43,980 nucleotides of DNA, from assembly GCA_034927685.1 (NCBI GenBank), contig JAYFPO010000018.1:1-43980 (forward strand), given 5' to 3'. Of this stretch, positions 15,545 to 24,324 are shown piece after piece. The stretch's first letter is position 1, and each line of letters opens with the position of its first letter. Under the pieces are notes generated by a model. That model saw only the letters and a program-made list of their open reading frames with translations, was not told the DNA's origin and did no database searches. The DNA is from RGIG3159 sp034927685 (GTDB lineage Bacteria; Bacillota; Clostridia; Oscillospirales; Oscillospiraceae). A program made the position numbers and the translations under genes.

Positions 15545-16191
15545 TACAGACTGCCCTCCTGATAGGTAATCGTTACGGTTGACGTGCCAGTTACCGCCAG
15601 ACTTGTTTCGTCGGCCTGCAGCACAAGATTTGGCACCAGCCAATCAGCTCCGGCAGACAGGCTCACGCTATTGCTCCCCCACGTGATTGTGATTGCAGCG
15701 GTTGTCGAGATCTTCAGCGATACCGGTTTCCCCCAGTTTTGCAGGGTGATCACTCCGGTCTCAGATATGTTAGATACAACCACTGTCTTGCTGTTTTTCA
15801 GCTTCCACGGATCGGCAGACATCGTTACAGGGATTTTCCCGCTGCGATAGCCGGAAAGGGCGCCAAACTGAATGACGCCATTGTAGTGGGCATCGGTTTC
15901 AAACGGCGGCTGCAGCGTCACCTGCCGCCCGTGGTATGCGTTCATCAGCTGCTCGCGCAGCAGTTTGAGCGCGTCATCCTCCACTCGCTTATACAGCGTA
16001 AACGAGATGTCACGGTTCTTATATGTGGGACGTCCCGCAAGCGCATAGGATAGATTCAGGCTTCCATCCGCACCGGGGATATCAACATACGTTTCCTTCA
16101 GTTCCGGCTCATCGATTTTCAGATCAGACAGCAAAATGAGGCCGTACGCTTCCAACGTATCGACCCCATTGATCTTGATACCGTGCAACAT
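15544..16191 (-). CDS. Distal tail protein (Dit-like)
   Basis: A 215-residue protein with the N-terminal layout of Dit/phage tail component proteins: GIKINGVDTLEAYGLILLSD, then the strongly typical YVDIPGADGSLNLSYAL, RDISFTLYK and ALKLLREQLMNAYHGRQV. It would form the hexameric ring joining the tail tube to the tip. It overlaps the tape-measure gene and the next tail gene by 1 nt each, so the cluster is translationally coupled. Confidence 0.92.
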   Translation of the reverse strand: MLHGIKINGVDTLEAYGLILLSDLKIDEPELKETYVDIPGADGSLNLSYALAGRPTYKNRDISFTLYKRVEDDALKLLREQLMNAYHGRQVTLQPPFETDAHYNGVIQFGALSGYRSGKIPVTMSADPWKLKNSKTVVVSNISETGVITLQNWGKPVSLKISTTAAITITWGSNSVSLSAGADWLVPNLVLQADETSLAVTGTSTVTITYQEGSL

Positions 16192-18776
16192 TAGACCACC
16201 CCCCTTGCCTGCATCGCGCTCTGCGTCGCGAGGGAACCGTCGATCCAGCCGATCGTCTCGCCGCTGTCCAGCACAACGCGCCAGTTACCAATTTGCCCGA
16301 GGAGCGTGTACAGCAGTGTGAGCACCTGCCCCATGCTTCCCCCCTCCGCCGGAGCGGTCGCGTTTTTCGCTGTTGCGGTCACAGCCAGATCACTTTCAAA
16401 CGACCCTGTCGTCAGCTTCGTCACGTCGTCGATTGCATCGGATACCGGCTTTGCATTTCCCTCAATGCCGCCGGCGAGGCCGAGCATCAGGTTTTTGCCG
16501 ATCGCGTCCCGGAAAACGGTGGACGGAGAATGAATGCCGAAGAAGTTTTTGACTGTACTGAGAACTTTTTTAGCTGCCTCTTTCGCCTTTTCAACAACAG
16601 ACCCGACCGCGTTCGCGATGCCCTGGCCAAGCCCGAGCAGCATATTTTTACCTGCATCCGCAAAGCTGCCGACAGATCCCGTAAATGCACTGATAAGAGA
16701 CTTGATGATCTGAGGGATTGCTTTTACCAGCCCCGAAATTATTGCCGGGAGATTCTGCACAAGTGCAGTGAGCAATTGTACGCCACACTGGACGATAATC
16801 GGGATATTGCTGATGAGCGTCCGGACGATGGAGTTAAGGATACTCGGCAGCGACGCAGTGATTGTGGAAATGATCTGTGGGAGCGCCTGAATAAGCGAGG
16901 TAAACAGCTGTACGCCGCACTGGATCAGCATTGGAATGCATTCTACCAGTGCCTGAGTGCCCTGCGTGATGATCTGCGGCAGCACGTCGTTAATGGTGGA
17001 AATGATCTGCGGCAGCGCAGTTACGAGCGCCGTAAGCAGACTGATACCGCACTGTATAATCTGTGGAAGCATTGACAGTATCGTTGTCGTGATGGACGAA
17101 ATGATGGCGGGCAAAACGCTGGTGATCCCAGCAATAATACTCGGGAGTGCCTGCACAAGTGCGGTGAACAGGCTAATCCCACATTGAATGAGTTGCGGGA
17201 GCATGCTCAGGAGCGCGGATACGATCCCATTGATTAAGGGCGGAAGCGCCGCGCAAATTGTCGTGATGATCGTCGCAGCATCCGATACAAGAGCAGATAG
17301 CAGCGTAATTCCTGCGGTGATGATCAGCGGCAGATTCAGCAGCAGTCCATCTGCAATTCCTTGCACAAGTCCAGGGAGAATCGCTGCAATCGTTTCGATC
17401 ACTGTCGGCAGCATGGAAATGAGGCTTTCCAGCACGACCGGTATTGCATCCAGGAGCGCACTGAATATTGTTATTCCAGTTTCTAGTATCGTGGGAAGAA
17501 ATGAGATCAGAGATTCACAGACGGATGTAATGATTTGTGGGATGGCGACAGCGATCGCCGGTATCGCAGATACCAACCCCGATAGCAGAGTCTGTAGAAT
17601 TGAAATCCCTGCAGACAAAAGAGCAGAGCCGGACACAAGCAGTGTGTTGACAATGGTATCGACGATTCCCGGTATTGCTCCGATAAGGCTCGGAAGCGCT
17701 CCCGTGATTCCTGTGCACAGACTGAGGATCAGCGCACCGCCGCTTATTATAATTTCAGGGAGGCCAGACGCCAGAGCCTGCACAATCTGTGGGATCATGG
17801 TCGTAACCGCAGAAATCACGCCCGGAATTGATGACTGCAACCCTGCGATGATGTTTTGCACAAGAGCAATACCAGAAGAGATCAGCGACGGTGCAACGCC
17901 TACCACGATGCCAACAATGACGTTGGGAAGGTTCCCCAGCGTGTTTGCTATAGCGGGAAATAAATTACCTCCGATGTATGTAATTGCCGTTTCCTTCAAC
18001 GCCTCCAATGACGGACCGATATCGTTACCCAGCGACAAATTCGCGAGGACATCACTGAATGCTGCTTTCATGGACGCTGCGGACCCAGCAAGGGTGGATG
18101 CAGCTTCTTTTGCTGTGGTGCCCGTGATGTCAAGCTGCCCCTGAATCACATGGATTGCGGAATAGACATCGCTAAGGTTGCTCATGTCATACTTCACGCC
18201 TGAGATCTTCTGCGCGTCAGCGAGCAGTCTGGCCATTTCTTCCTTCGTGCCGCCATAGCCCAGTTTCAGGTTGTCCAGCATCGTGTAATTTTGTTTTGCG
18301 AAGCCCTGATACGCATACTGGATGGAGTCCATGCTGGTGCCCATTTTGTTGGCGTTGTCCGACATATCGGTCAGCGCCATATTGGCCACGTCGGCCGCCT
18401 TGGATGTGTCCCCGCCGAGGCCCTGCAGCAGGCTCGCCGAGAAGCCGGTCACGGACTCCATGTAGGCGTTGGCGGAAAGCCCGGTGGTTTTGTAGGCCTG
18501 TTTGGCGTAGGTCTCCACCTTTCCAGCGTTGTCCTTAAAAAGCGTCTCAATCCCGCCAAGACTCTGCTGCAGATCAGATCCCGCACTTATAGCAGCCGAA
18601 ACTATTTTACCGATCCCCGCAGCTGCAATGAGCGTTTTGATTTTCGATATCATTTTTCCGCTGAAGGATTCACCGGCCGACTCACCGGCTCCGCTGAGTT
18701 CGCTGGTAAGCTGCCCCTGAATCCCTTTTGCACTTGGAATGATCTGTACATATGCTTTTGCGAGTTCAGTCGCCAT
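16191..18776 (-). CDS. Tail tape measure protein
   Basis: An 861-residue protein that sets tail length and is injected with DNA. The N-terminal domain (AKAYVQIIPSAKGIQGQLTS; MTDMSDNANKMGTSMDSIQYA; YGGTKEEMARLLADAQKI) is the conserved tape-measure start. Residues from about 260 to 710 are an uninterrupted array of hydrophobic helices of roughly 37-39 residues with the recurring pattern ALPQIISTI...MLPQIIQCGISL. The C-terminal NFFGIHSPSTVFRDAIGKNL is a widely conserved tail-protein motif. A 170-bp near-identical copy of its middle (17312-17481) lies outside the prophage at 40806-40975. Confidence 0.95.
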   Translation of the reverse strand: MATELAKAYVQIIPSAKGIQGQLTSELSGAGESAGESFSGKMISKIKTLIAAAGIGKIVSAAISAGSDLQQSLGGIETLFKDNAGKVETYAKQAYKTTGLSANAYMESVTGFSASLLQGLGGDTSKAADVANMALTDMSDNANKMGTSMDSIQYAYQGFAKQNYTMLDNLKLGYGGTKEEMARLLADAQKISGVKYDMSNLSDVYSAIHVIQGQLDITGTTAKEAASTLAGSAASMKAAFSDVLANLSLGNDIGPSLEALKETAITYIGGNLFPAIANTLGNLPNVIVGIVVGVAPSLISSGIALVQNIIAGLQSSIPGVISAVTTMIPQIVQALASGLPEIIISGGALILSLCTGITGALPSLIGAIPGIVDTIVNTLLVSGSALLSAGISILQTLLSGLVSAIPAIAVAIPQIITSVCESLISFLPTILETGITIFSALLDAIPVVLESLISMLPTVIETIAAILPGLVQGIADGLLLNLPLIITAGITLLSALVSDAATIITTICAALPPLINGIVSALLSMLPQLIQCGISLFTALVQALPSIIAGITSVLPAIISSITTTILSMLPQIIQCGISLLTALVTALPQIISTINDVLPQIITQGTQALVECIPMLIQCGVQLFTSLIQALPQIISTITASLPSILNSIVRTLISNIPIIVQCGVQLLTALVQNLPAIISGLVKAIPQIIKSLISAFTGSVGSFADAGKNMLLGLGQGIANAVGSVVEKAKEAAKKVLSTVKNFFGIHSPSTVFRDAIGKNLMLGLAGGIEGNAKPVSDAIDDVTKLTTGSFESDLAVTATAKNATAPAEGGSMGQVLTLLYTLLGQIGNWRVVLDSGETIGWIDGSLATQSAMQARGVV

Positions 18777-19157
18777 CGTGTTTGCACCTCCTCACCAACG
18801 CTGCGCGCGCCGCGTCGAAATCTGCGCCGCTGGCGAACGTTGTGATTTCCTGCTGGTGTTTGCCGTACAGATCACTCAGTATCATCGCGGGCCGGTTCTG
18901 TCCCTTCTGGCCGTCCTTGGAGTTCATCCAGACGAGCGTTGACATACGGTCAACCAGTGCCGCCAGCAGGATGGTGTCCGTCCGCGCCCTTGCTCCGCTG
19001 ACTGCCATCTTGATGCGGCTGTCCGGGCTTAAACCGCAAGCGAGCGTTGCCACATACTGGATGGGCAACGCTCGGTAGTCGGCTATATGGTAGACTTCGG
19101 CCAGATCGCAGATCAGCGCGTCCTCGTCAGCGGCAACCATTCCGGCGAGGGCGATTA
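18766..19157 (-). CDS. Tail assembly chaperone, T part (made as G-T fusion by -1 frameshift)
   Basis: From the A-run at 19158-19166 this frame reads IIALAGMVAADEDALICDL and continues to 18766. An internal ATG at 19140 exists, but no good ribosome-binding site precedes it. The 124 residues after that ATG (DLAEVYHIADYRALPIQYV; RTDTILLAALVDRMSTLVW) resemble the DUF5361/Gp14-type downstream chaperone partners that act with the tape measure. A -1 slip would give a G-T protein of about 219 residues. Its end overlaps the tape-measure start by 11 nt. Confidence 0.82.
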
Positions 19158-19169
19158 TTTTTTTTTATC
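19155..19169 (-). promoter_or_regulatory. Slippery A9 run for -1 ribosomal frameshifting
   Basis: On the minus strand GAT AAA AAA AAA TAA ends the upstream frame; stepping back one base inside the A-run gives AAA ATA ATC GCC and runs on in the downstream frame. Position and direction match the lambda G/GT arrangement found in most long-tailed phages. Confidence 0.8.
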
Positions 19170-19424
19170 CTGTAGCCCCTTGATAATATCGGCGAGTTCC
19201 ACGCCGAAGGCGTCGACCGGCACGCGGCCATCCTCACCGCGCAGGTGGTCATAAAGCCGCTTCTTGTCGTCGGGTCCAAGGAACTTACGGATGACCGTAG
19301 GGAACTGCAGCACGTCGCCCTGATCGAGTGCAATCAGATCGTCCAGCAGTTCCATGTCGTTGAGGGCGGATTCGTCGATATCACACTCGAATCCGCTCGT
19401 TGTCTCAATGTGTGTTTTGGCCAT
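19155..19424 (-). CDS. Tail assembly chaperone, G part
   Basis: An 89-residue acidic protein (MAKTHIETTSGFECDIDESA) ending in KKK at the A-run. In long-tailed phages this position, between the major tail protein and tape measure, codes the chaperone that coats the tape measure, with a small fraction extended by frameshifting. The residues DMELLDDLIALDQGD and FLGPDDKKRLYDHL fit the family in Firmicute siphophages. The start has GGGAGGACATT upstream. Confidence 0.87.
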   Translation of the reverse strand: MAKTHIETTSGFECDIDESALNDMELLDDLIALDQGDVLQFPTVIRKFLGPDDKKRLYDHLRGEDGRVPVDAFGVELADIIKGLQDKKK

Positions 19425-19435
19425 AATGTCCTCCC

Positions 19436-19999
19436 TTAACCCGTGGTTGCGGTGTCTTTGATGTACTCATAGTGCGTCTGGCCGGTGGCGTCAGGCTCCG
19501 CTGTGATGGTGGTGTCGTAGCCGGCGGCCTCGTCATCCTTGTAGACAATTTCGCCGACCTCCGATACTGTCGCAGCGGGAACACAGATGCGCTTCAGCAC
19601 CGTACCCTTCATGATCAGCTCAAAGACCCACGCCTTGGCAACCTGCGGCGTGGAATTGGCCTTGACCGTGATGCCGGTGGCCAGTGTTCCGGAGACATTC
19701 GCATCGCCATACACGGCCTTGAGCACCTCGACGTTCAAGACCTCCAAAAGTTTGTATTTGAATGTGTCCGGTTTTGCCGTCTGCATGGACAGGACGGTAT
19801 CGCCGCCCCACGCCTTTACGGTATCGCTCTCTGGGCTGTTGGCGTTCGTCAGGCCATCTTCGGAGCAGTAGCCCAGGCTCTTAAAGGCGACGTTCAGTTC
19901 CGTTGTGACGTCAGTTGGAAGGGCTGTGCCGACAGGGGCGCTAAAGACTGCGCCGCCGATTTTCGGCTTGCCTGTGGAAACATATGCAGTGTTCGACAT
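19436..19999 (-). CDS. Major tail protein
   Basis: A 187-residue tail-tube subunit of the phi13/TP901 type. Typical parts are the N-terminal GKPKIGGAVFSAPVGTALPT, the middle FKSLGYCSEDGLT, and the AWGGDTVLSMQTAKPDTFKY segment with KLLEVLNVEVLKAVYGD. GGAGGATCACA precedes the start. It lies just before the tail chaperone genes, the standard place. Confidence 0.92.
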   Translation of the reverse strand: MSNTAYVSTGKPKIGGAVFSAPVGTALPTDVTTELNVAFKSLGYCSEDGLTNANSPESDTVKAWGGDTVLSMQTAKPDTFKYKLLEVLNVEVLKAVYGDANVSGTLATGITVKANSTPQVAKAWVFELIMKGTVLKRICVPAATVSEVGEIVYKDDEAAGYDTTITAEPDATGQTHYEYIKDTATTG

Positions 20000-20010
20000 T
20001 GTGATCCTCC

Positions 20011-20346
20011 TCAGAAATGATAGATGTCAAATACCGCCTGATAGCGGTACTTTTTGGTTTGCGTGTCCGGGAAATTGTAATCGCTGTTCAGTGACGCTTT
20101 GGATATCTCCGGGAGCGCCACAAGATTCTCCGTGGCCGCTTTCACGTCCTCGTTGATGCACGCGGCCCGATAGAGGGAGCCCGCATAGGACTGCACCGCA
20201 ATTGTTGCGCGCTTGATATGGTTGCTGACGTCGCTTCCGGTCTTCTCAACTACCAGAAATTCCTCGGGTGGATTTTCTGGTACCTCCATCTTTACGGGCA
20301 GTGAAAGCGACGCGCTCAGATAATCCAGGACTGTTTTTTCAATCAT
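20011..20346 (-). CDS. Tail terminator/completion-like protein
   Basis: A 111-residue protein at the position of the tail-completion (Gp17-like) protein, between the HK97 gp10-like gene and the major tail protein. Visible features are MIEKTVLDYLSASLSLPV at the N-terminus, YLVVEKTG-like FLVVEKTGSDVSNHI, and SLYRAACINEDVKAATENL. Its ATG overlaps the preceding gene by 4 nt. Assignment is by position and general pattern. Confidence 0.78.
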   Translation of the reverse strand: MIEKTVLDYLSASLSLPVKMEVPENPPEEFLVVEKTGSDVSNHIKRATIAVQSYAGSLYRAACINEDVKAATENLVALPEISKASLNSDYNFPDTQTKKYRYQAVFDIYHF

Positions 20347-20585
20347 TTTCCCATCGCCTTCAGCAGCGTATTGTTCTTTAGGTTGTCCCGCGCCGCCGCC
20401 GCAGATGCCGCAGAGACGGTGGCATTGGCTCGGTTTTTGCCTTTGCGCGTGTCGACGGCGTATCCGCCGCCCGCCCTGGACGCGATTCCGTCTGCCAGCT
20501 CCTTACACATGGATTCCACGGGATCCGAGCGCAGCAATTCGCGGACAGCGTCCCGGTTCAACATGACTTTTACCTTGCTACTCAT
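20343..20585 (-). CDS. Short HK97 gp10-like head-tail protein
   Basis: 80 residues from the ATG at 20585 (MSSKVKVMLNRDAVRELLRS), overlapping the preceding gene by 8 nt. The content GIASRAGGGYAVDTRKGKNRANATVSA matches the C-terminal half of HK97 gp10-family proteins; it is shorter than the usual 110-150 residues. It likely helps join head and tail. The longer upstream reading is the shadow of the preceding gene. Confidence 0.8.
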   Translation of the reverse strand: MSSKVKVMLNRDAVRELLRSDPVESMCKELADGIASRAGGGYAVDTRKGKNRANATVSAASAAAARDNLKNNTLLKAMGK

Positions 20586-20910
20586 ACCGTTCCACCCGTA
20601 CCTTTCTGTTCCAGGCGAGCGGCAGCAGATCCGCGATATACTCCTGCGGAAGGCCGATCGTGCGCCACTTGCGGCCGAAAAACTCGACGACGCGATTTTC
20701 CCAGATGTGTGCATCGCCCTTCGGAATGCACAGCTCATACTCGGCGCGCTTGCCGGAAAGCTGCAGCTCGCTCACGACGTCATTGGTGGCCACAGGAGAC
20801 ACGAGGACGTTTTCCACAGTCTCAGTGGTGTCAGAGTAGACGGGCGCGCCGAAATCGTCTGTGCCGGTCTGCGTCGTCACCTGCAGCAGAACAGTGATGC
20901 CCTTAATCAT
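20578..20910 (-). CDS. Head closure / head-tail joining protein
   Basis: 110 residues from the ATG at 20910 (MIKGITVLLQVTTQTGTDDFG), which overlaps the preceding stop by 8 nt. The pattern (PVYSDTTETVENVLVSPV; WENRVVEFFGRKWRTIGLP) fits the phage head-tail stopper family, normally the second gene after the connector. The longer open frame upstream (to 20988) overlaps the connector and has no support. Confidence 0.82.
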   Translation of the reverse strand: MIKGITVLLQVTTQTGTDDFGAPVYSDTTETVENVLVSPVATNDVVSELQLSGKRAEYELCIPKGDAHIWENRVVEFFGRKWRTIGLPQEYIADLLPLAWNRKVRVERYE

Positions 20911-21289
20911 AGAGCTCAATCCCTCCATACCGCTGCCGGCGCAGGCCAAGCCGCGCCAATTCTGATTTCTTGATAAACAGGCCACCACCAGGTATTAGAA
21001 AAGTGCCGGAAGCGCTGTAACCTCCGGCAGATTCCGTCGTCTGGGTCATGGGCTCCTGATCTGTCGCCGTCATCAACGTGCGGGCCACCACATCGACGGT
21101 CACGCTGCGGGCTACCTGGGCAAAGTCTGCGCTAACTGCCACCAGCGTGTCAATATCCTTGCCGACCTTGAACGCCTCATAGCGCAGCGATGCGGAAACG
21201 ACGGAAAGGAGCTCCGTTGCCCGTGTCGTTTCCTCAGGCGTCATCGCGCGCCACAACGTTGTGACATCGTCAATCGTCGCGTAATTCAT
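20903..21289 (-). CDS. Head-tail connector protein (Gp19/Gp15/Gp42-like)
   Basis: A 128-residue protein beginning MNYATIDDVTTLWRAMTPEE, the typical opening of this connector family, followed by ATELLSVVSASLRYEA and VARSVTVDVVARTLM. The C-terminal GLRRQRYGGIELYD is also common. It attaches to the portal and prepares the neck for the tail. It overlaps the small gene upstream by 20 nt. Confidence 0.88.
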   Translation of the reverse strand: MNYATIDDVTTLWRAMTPEETTRATELLSVVSASLRYEAFKVGKDIDTLVAVSADFAQVARSVTVDVVARTLMTATDQEPMTQTTESAGGYSASGTFLIPGGGLFIKKSELARLGLRRQRYGGIELYD

Positions 21290-21419
21290 CCTTCTTCACC
21301 CGGCCTTTCTTCGGCGCCGCAGGGGCGGGATCGGGTGGAGTTACCTCCACCCAGTCGCCGCCGGAAACGATGCAGCCGGTCTCAATCACGGCGCCGGTCT
21401 TTGTGTTCCGGAACTGCAT
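21270..21419 (-). CDS. Small 49-residue protein between capsid and connector genes
   Basis: ATG at 21419, 2 nt after the capsid stop, ending at 21270 inside the connector gene. The product starts MQFRNTKTGAVIETGCIVSG and has a Pro/Ala-rich then lysine-rich tail (PAPAAPKKGRVKKDEL). Small genes of this type are usual between capsid and connector in Firmicute phages; function unknown to me. Coupled translation from the capsid gene is likely. Confidence 0.72.
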   Translation of the reverse strand: MQFRNTKTGAVIETGCIVSGGDWVEVTPPDPAPAAPKKGRVKKDELRDD

Positions 21420-21421
21420 GA

Positions 21422-22318
21422 TCAGGACGCCGCCTTGATCAGTGCAAATGCGGTCGCATCGAGGAGGCCCCAGCCGAGATAGAGCTCGCCGCGGATGTAG
21501 ATCTGGCCATGTCCCTTGAGGTCGCCCAGCTCCGTATCGTTGTCGGGGTTGCCGTACTGGACAATCTCAATCGGGATCTGCTTGGCATAGCCCCACTTAA
21601 AGCAGTTCTGAAAATCACCGACCAGCGCACGGTCGAGGCTGGCGTTGGCCGACAGGTTGGAGCTGGACTGCGCCGTCAGACCGTTCAGGGCGCCGGGCTT
21701 GCTGCCCCAGGCCAGTTCCGGGTACATCTTTGCGCCGCCGGTAGTCAGCAGGGCCGCCAGGGCGGACCGGAAGGCGGGGGACATCACAAGGCCGTTGACG
21801 TCGTGCTCGCTGCCCTGCACCAGTGCAATCGCGGCTTCAACATCTGCATCGGCCGTCGCGGCGCTCTGCGTCACGATCTGGGTGATCATTTTATCGAAAT
21901 GGTTGTCGCCGATGACGGTGGATGCAGTCGCGGTGCGGGGGTTGATGCCGTGGAGCGCCATCAGGTCGAGGCCCTTCGCGACCTTTTTCGAAAAGCCGTC
22001 GGAGAATGCAGACAGGTAATCGAGCTTGGCGTCCTCGGACGCGTACATGAATTCATCCGAAATTCTGGCGCCGTACTCAATTTTGAAGGGAACCGTGGTC
22101 ACGGGCAGGATCGTGGCGCCGCCCTTGGTGTGCGGGCCGTTCTCCGCGACAATGTTGATTTCCTTATCGAGTTGGAACGTGAACTCCTTGGAGCCGTTGA
22201 ACGGGATCGGTTTGGCGGCGCAGAGCGCGGCCAGGGACGACGCGCCGGTGGTTTTCTGGATCAGCCCAGAGATGAGTTCCTCCGGGAACAGTGCGCCCTT
22301 GGAAAGAATATCAGCCAT
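21422..22318 (-). CDS. Major capsid protein (HK97 fold)
   Basis: A 298-residue capsid subunit. Family hallmarks are SKGALFPEELISGLIQKTTG, SLAALCAAKPIPFNGS, the strand region VTTVPFKIEYGARISDEFMY, and the C-terminal GELYLGWGLLDATAFALIK. AAAGGAGA precedes the ATG. It is not fused to a protease; the scaffold gene upstream supplies the assembly core. Confidence 0.94.
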   Translation of the reverse strand: MADILSKGALFPEELISGLIQKTTGASSLAALCAAKPIPFNGSKEFTFQLDKEINIVAENGPHTKGGATILPVTTVPFKIEYGARISDEFMYASEDAKLDYLSAFSDGFSKKVAKGLDLMALHGINPRTATASTVIGDNHFDKMITQIVTQSAATADADVEAAIALVQGSEHDVNGLVMSPAFRSALAALLTTGGAKMYPELAWGSKPGALNGLTAQSSSNLSANASLDRALVGDFQNCFKWGYAKQIPIEIVQYGNPDNDTELGDLKGHGQIYIRGELYLGWGLLDATAFALIKAAS

Positions 22319-22323
22319 AGTTT

Positions 22324-22800
22324 TTAGTCTCCTTTATTCGTCAAAGTTTGGGCCAGCGTACGCAGCGCGGCCGTTTTTGTGTCTCCGCCGGCGGGCTCCG
22401 TCGATTTGAGCGGCGGGGCTTGGTTTGGTTTCCCGACGAGTTTCGAGAGCGCCTCCGCATCCTTGCGGATATCGTCCTCCGTCTCGCCGGACAGGCGGGT
22501 TGCAAGCTCATAGGGGATGCCGGTCTCATGGGCGATGCGCATTTTTACCGAGCTGGTCTCGTAGCCCTTGACTTTCGCGGTCAGGTCCGCTATTGTTTGG
22601 TCATAGCCGGCGTACTTTTTGCCAGAATCCTCGATGGTCTTGCTGAGATCGCCGATCTGCTTTTCGTAGTCGGCGGCCTTGGTTTTAAGGTCGTCATAGT
22701 CGCCGTACTTCTTCGCGACGGTGTCACGCTCACGCTTGATCCGCTCCCCGATGAGAGTGTCAAGCTGCTCTTGTGTCGTAATAGGTGTAGTCAAATCCAT
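22324..22800 (-). CDS. Capsid scaffolding protein (DUF4355-like)
   Basis: A 158-residue, highly charged, largely helical protein directly before the capsid gene. The N-terminal TQEQLDTLIGERIKRERD, the coiled-coil middle (DLKTKAADYEKQIGDLSKTI) and the C-terminal tail are those of phage scaffolds. AAGGAGTTTTTT precedes the ATG. Confidence 0.9.
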   Translation of the reverse strand: MDLTTPITTQEQLDTLIGERIKRERDTVAKKYGDYDDLKTKAADYEKQIGDLSKTIEDSGKKYAGYDQTIADLTAKVKGYETSSVKMRIAHETGIPYELATRLSGETEDDIRKDAEALSKLVGKPNQAPPLKSTEPAGGDTKTAALRTLAQTLTNKGD

Positions 22801-22857
22801 AAAAAACTCCTTCCCACTTTCCGGGTGGTATCCGTGATTTATTACTTCGGTTTCCCG

Positions 22858-24252
22858 TCAGTAACTGATTTTTTGTCGCTTTTTTTCCTTACTCTCGACG
22901 CATGCCCAGCAGGCTAGGACCATGCTCTCCAGCAGTTCGATCTGCACGCCGTCCATAATGGATCGATAGCCAAATCCGCCGTTGCTGCCGATGGCGCGTT
23001 TTTCGCAGTTGCTCACTGCCTGTACAAGCGCCGGCTGCCCCATGTGGCATAGATTCTTTGCAAACAGTGCCTGCTCAAATGCGGCACCTGCCACAACGAT
23101 CTGCTTCACGGTCGGCAGCACCGGCATACGGAGCTTCGCATCTTTCATTGCGGCTGCGAGCAGCTGCTGGCCGCTGGCACCATCAACAATCACAGATGCG
23201 ACGTCCGCAGCCTTCAGAAAATTCAGAATCCAGGCGTTACCATCCCGCACCGGGCGATAATCAATCGCCTCGGCAAAGACCTTCCCGGCAGCGGTCTTCA
23301 CTGCGATGGACATGGCCACGCCTGCTCCGTCGTGGCCATATTTGACGCCGACGAACAACTTCCCGCGCAAGCCCGGCAGCGTCTTGCATTGCAGCGCATC
23401 CCACTCGGCACGGCTGATCGCGGATTTTTGGTTATATTTCAGCCAGAGGCCGAGACGCTGGATGTTGAAGTCGATCACGTCCGGCCCGATCTCGTCGTTG
23501 ACCGAGCGCTCTGTGAAAACCGTGCCGAGGGATGGATTCGTCTCATACCAGGCCTCTAAATCATGCGGGTCCGTCTGGTGCTCCACAGACCACTCGGCCC
23601 ACCCCGTGTTGACTGTTTCACCGTGCAGCGCTGCGGCACGCAGTTTGAGGAAGACCGTTCCGGAGCTGGTGGTTGTCGGCGGCGTCCCGCAGAAGAGTGT
23701 CTGCGGATGTTTGCTGTCCGTAACCACATACTTCAGTGCGCTCTCTTGGTCATCTGTGTACTCCTGCGCCTCGTCGATAACAAGAAGATCGAACCCCTCG
23801 CCAAGGCCGCCTTTCGACGACCGGGTTCGGAATTCGATCCTTCCATCGCCATCTTCCAGCCGGATGCTCTCGCGCCCGGTCGCCTTGATGGACTTGTATT
23901 TGATTTTCGCCTTGTCCAGCAGCGTGCAAAGCCGCTCCCATGCGGCATGACTGGTGGTGGTACGGTGGGCGGTGTGCAAGATGCTTTCGCCGTCACGCAG
24001 ACCCCACATTTCCCGGATGGCCACGATCTCGTTCTTGCCGTTCCGGCGCGGTACCGCATCTCCGTACTTTGTATGAACCCACAAGCCGTCCTCGTTGACG
24101 GCGAGGATGTCGCAAATGAGCAGCTCCTGCCACTCCTGCGCCGTGCGGCCGGTCGCAGAGTAGAGCTCGATTGCCTCCTGGCCGAATGTTTCCGAGTAAG
24201 GTAATACAACGGACTGGGTGGGAGTTTGGCGGCCTTTCCGAGGCTCGGCCAT
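22858..24252 (-). CDS. terL: Large terminase subunit
   Basis: DNA-packaging motor and nuclease. In 464 residues the Walker-A-like region is RRNGKN (about 69-74 with VPRRNGKNEIVAI), the Walker B is FDLLVIDEAQ near 155, followed by a coupling-type PPTTTSSG, and the C-terminal nuclease domain includes FVGVKYGHDGAGVAM and SIVDGASGQQ-type residues (VIVDGASG). The start has AAGGAGGTGGATGT. Unusually it lies downstream of the portal and MuF genes rather than upstream, and no small terminase subunit is recognisable next to it. Confidence 0.92.
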   Translation of the reverse strand: MAEPRKGRQTPTQSVVLPYSETFGQEAIELYSATGRTAQEWQELLICDILAVNEDGLWVHTKYGDAVPRRNGKNEIVAIREMWGLRDGESILHTAHRTTTSHAAWERLCTLLDKAKIKYKSIKATGRESIRLEDGDGRIEFRTRSSKGGLGEGFDLLVIDEAQEYTDDQESALKYVVTDSKHPQTLFCGTPPTTTSSGTVFLKLRAAALHGETVNTGWAEWSVEHQTDPHDLEAWYETNPSLGTVFTERSVNDEIGPDVIDFNIQRLGLWLKYNQKSAISRAEWDALQCKTLPGLRGKLFVGVKYGHDGAGVAMSIAVKTAAGKVFAEAIDYRPVRDGNAWILNFLKAADVASVIVDGASGQQLLAAAMKDAKLRMPVLPTVKQIVVAGAAFEQALFAKNLCHMGQPALVQAVSNCEKRAIGSNGGFGYRSIMDGVQIELLESMVLACWACVESKEKKRQKISY

Positions 24253-24324
24253 ACATCCACCTCCTTATCTGCTGTTGGGCGGTCTGATCTGTTCCAAAGG
24301 CATCACCTCCTGAAAATGCGCATG

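Noticed and set aside
17188..18144. 318-codon plus-strand open frame antisense to the tape-measure gene
   Set aside because: It mirrors the repetitive coding of the tape-measure protein and has no ribosome-binding site or known features.
24241..24324. Ten-codon leader-like frame (MEQIRPPNSR) with AGGAGG upstream of the terminase
   Set aside because: It has a ribosome-binding site and a TTG start, but is too short to judge; it may be a leader peptide or the last trace of a lost gene, with no further support.
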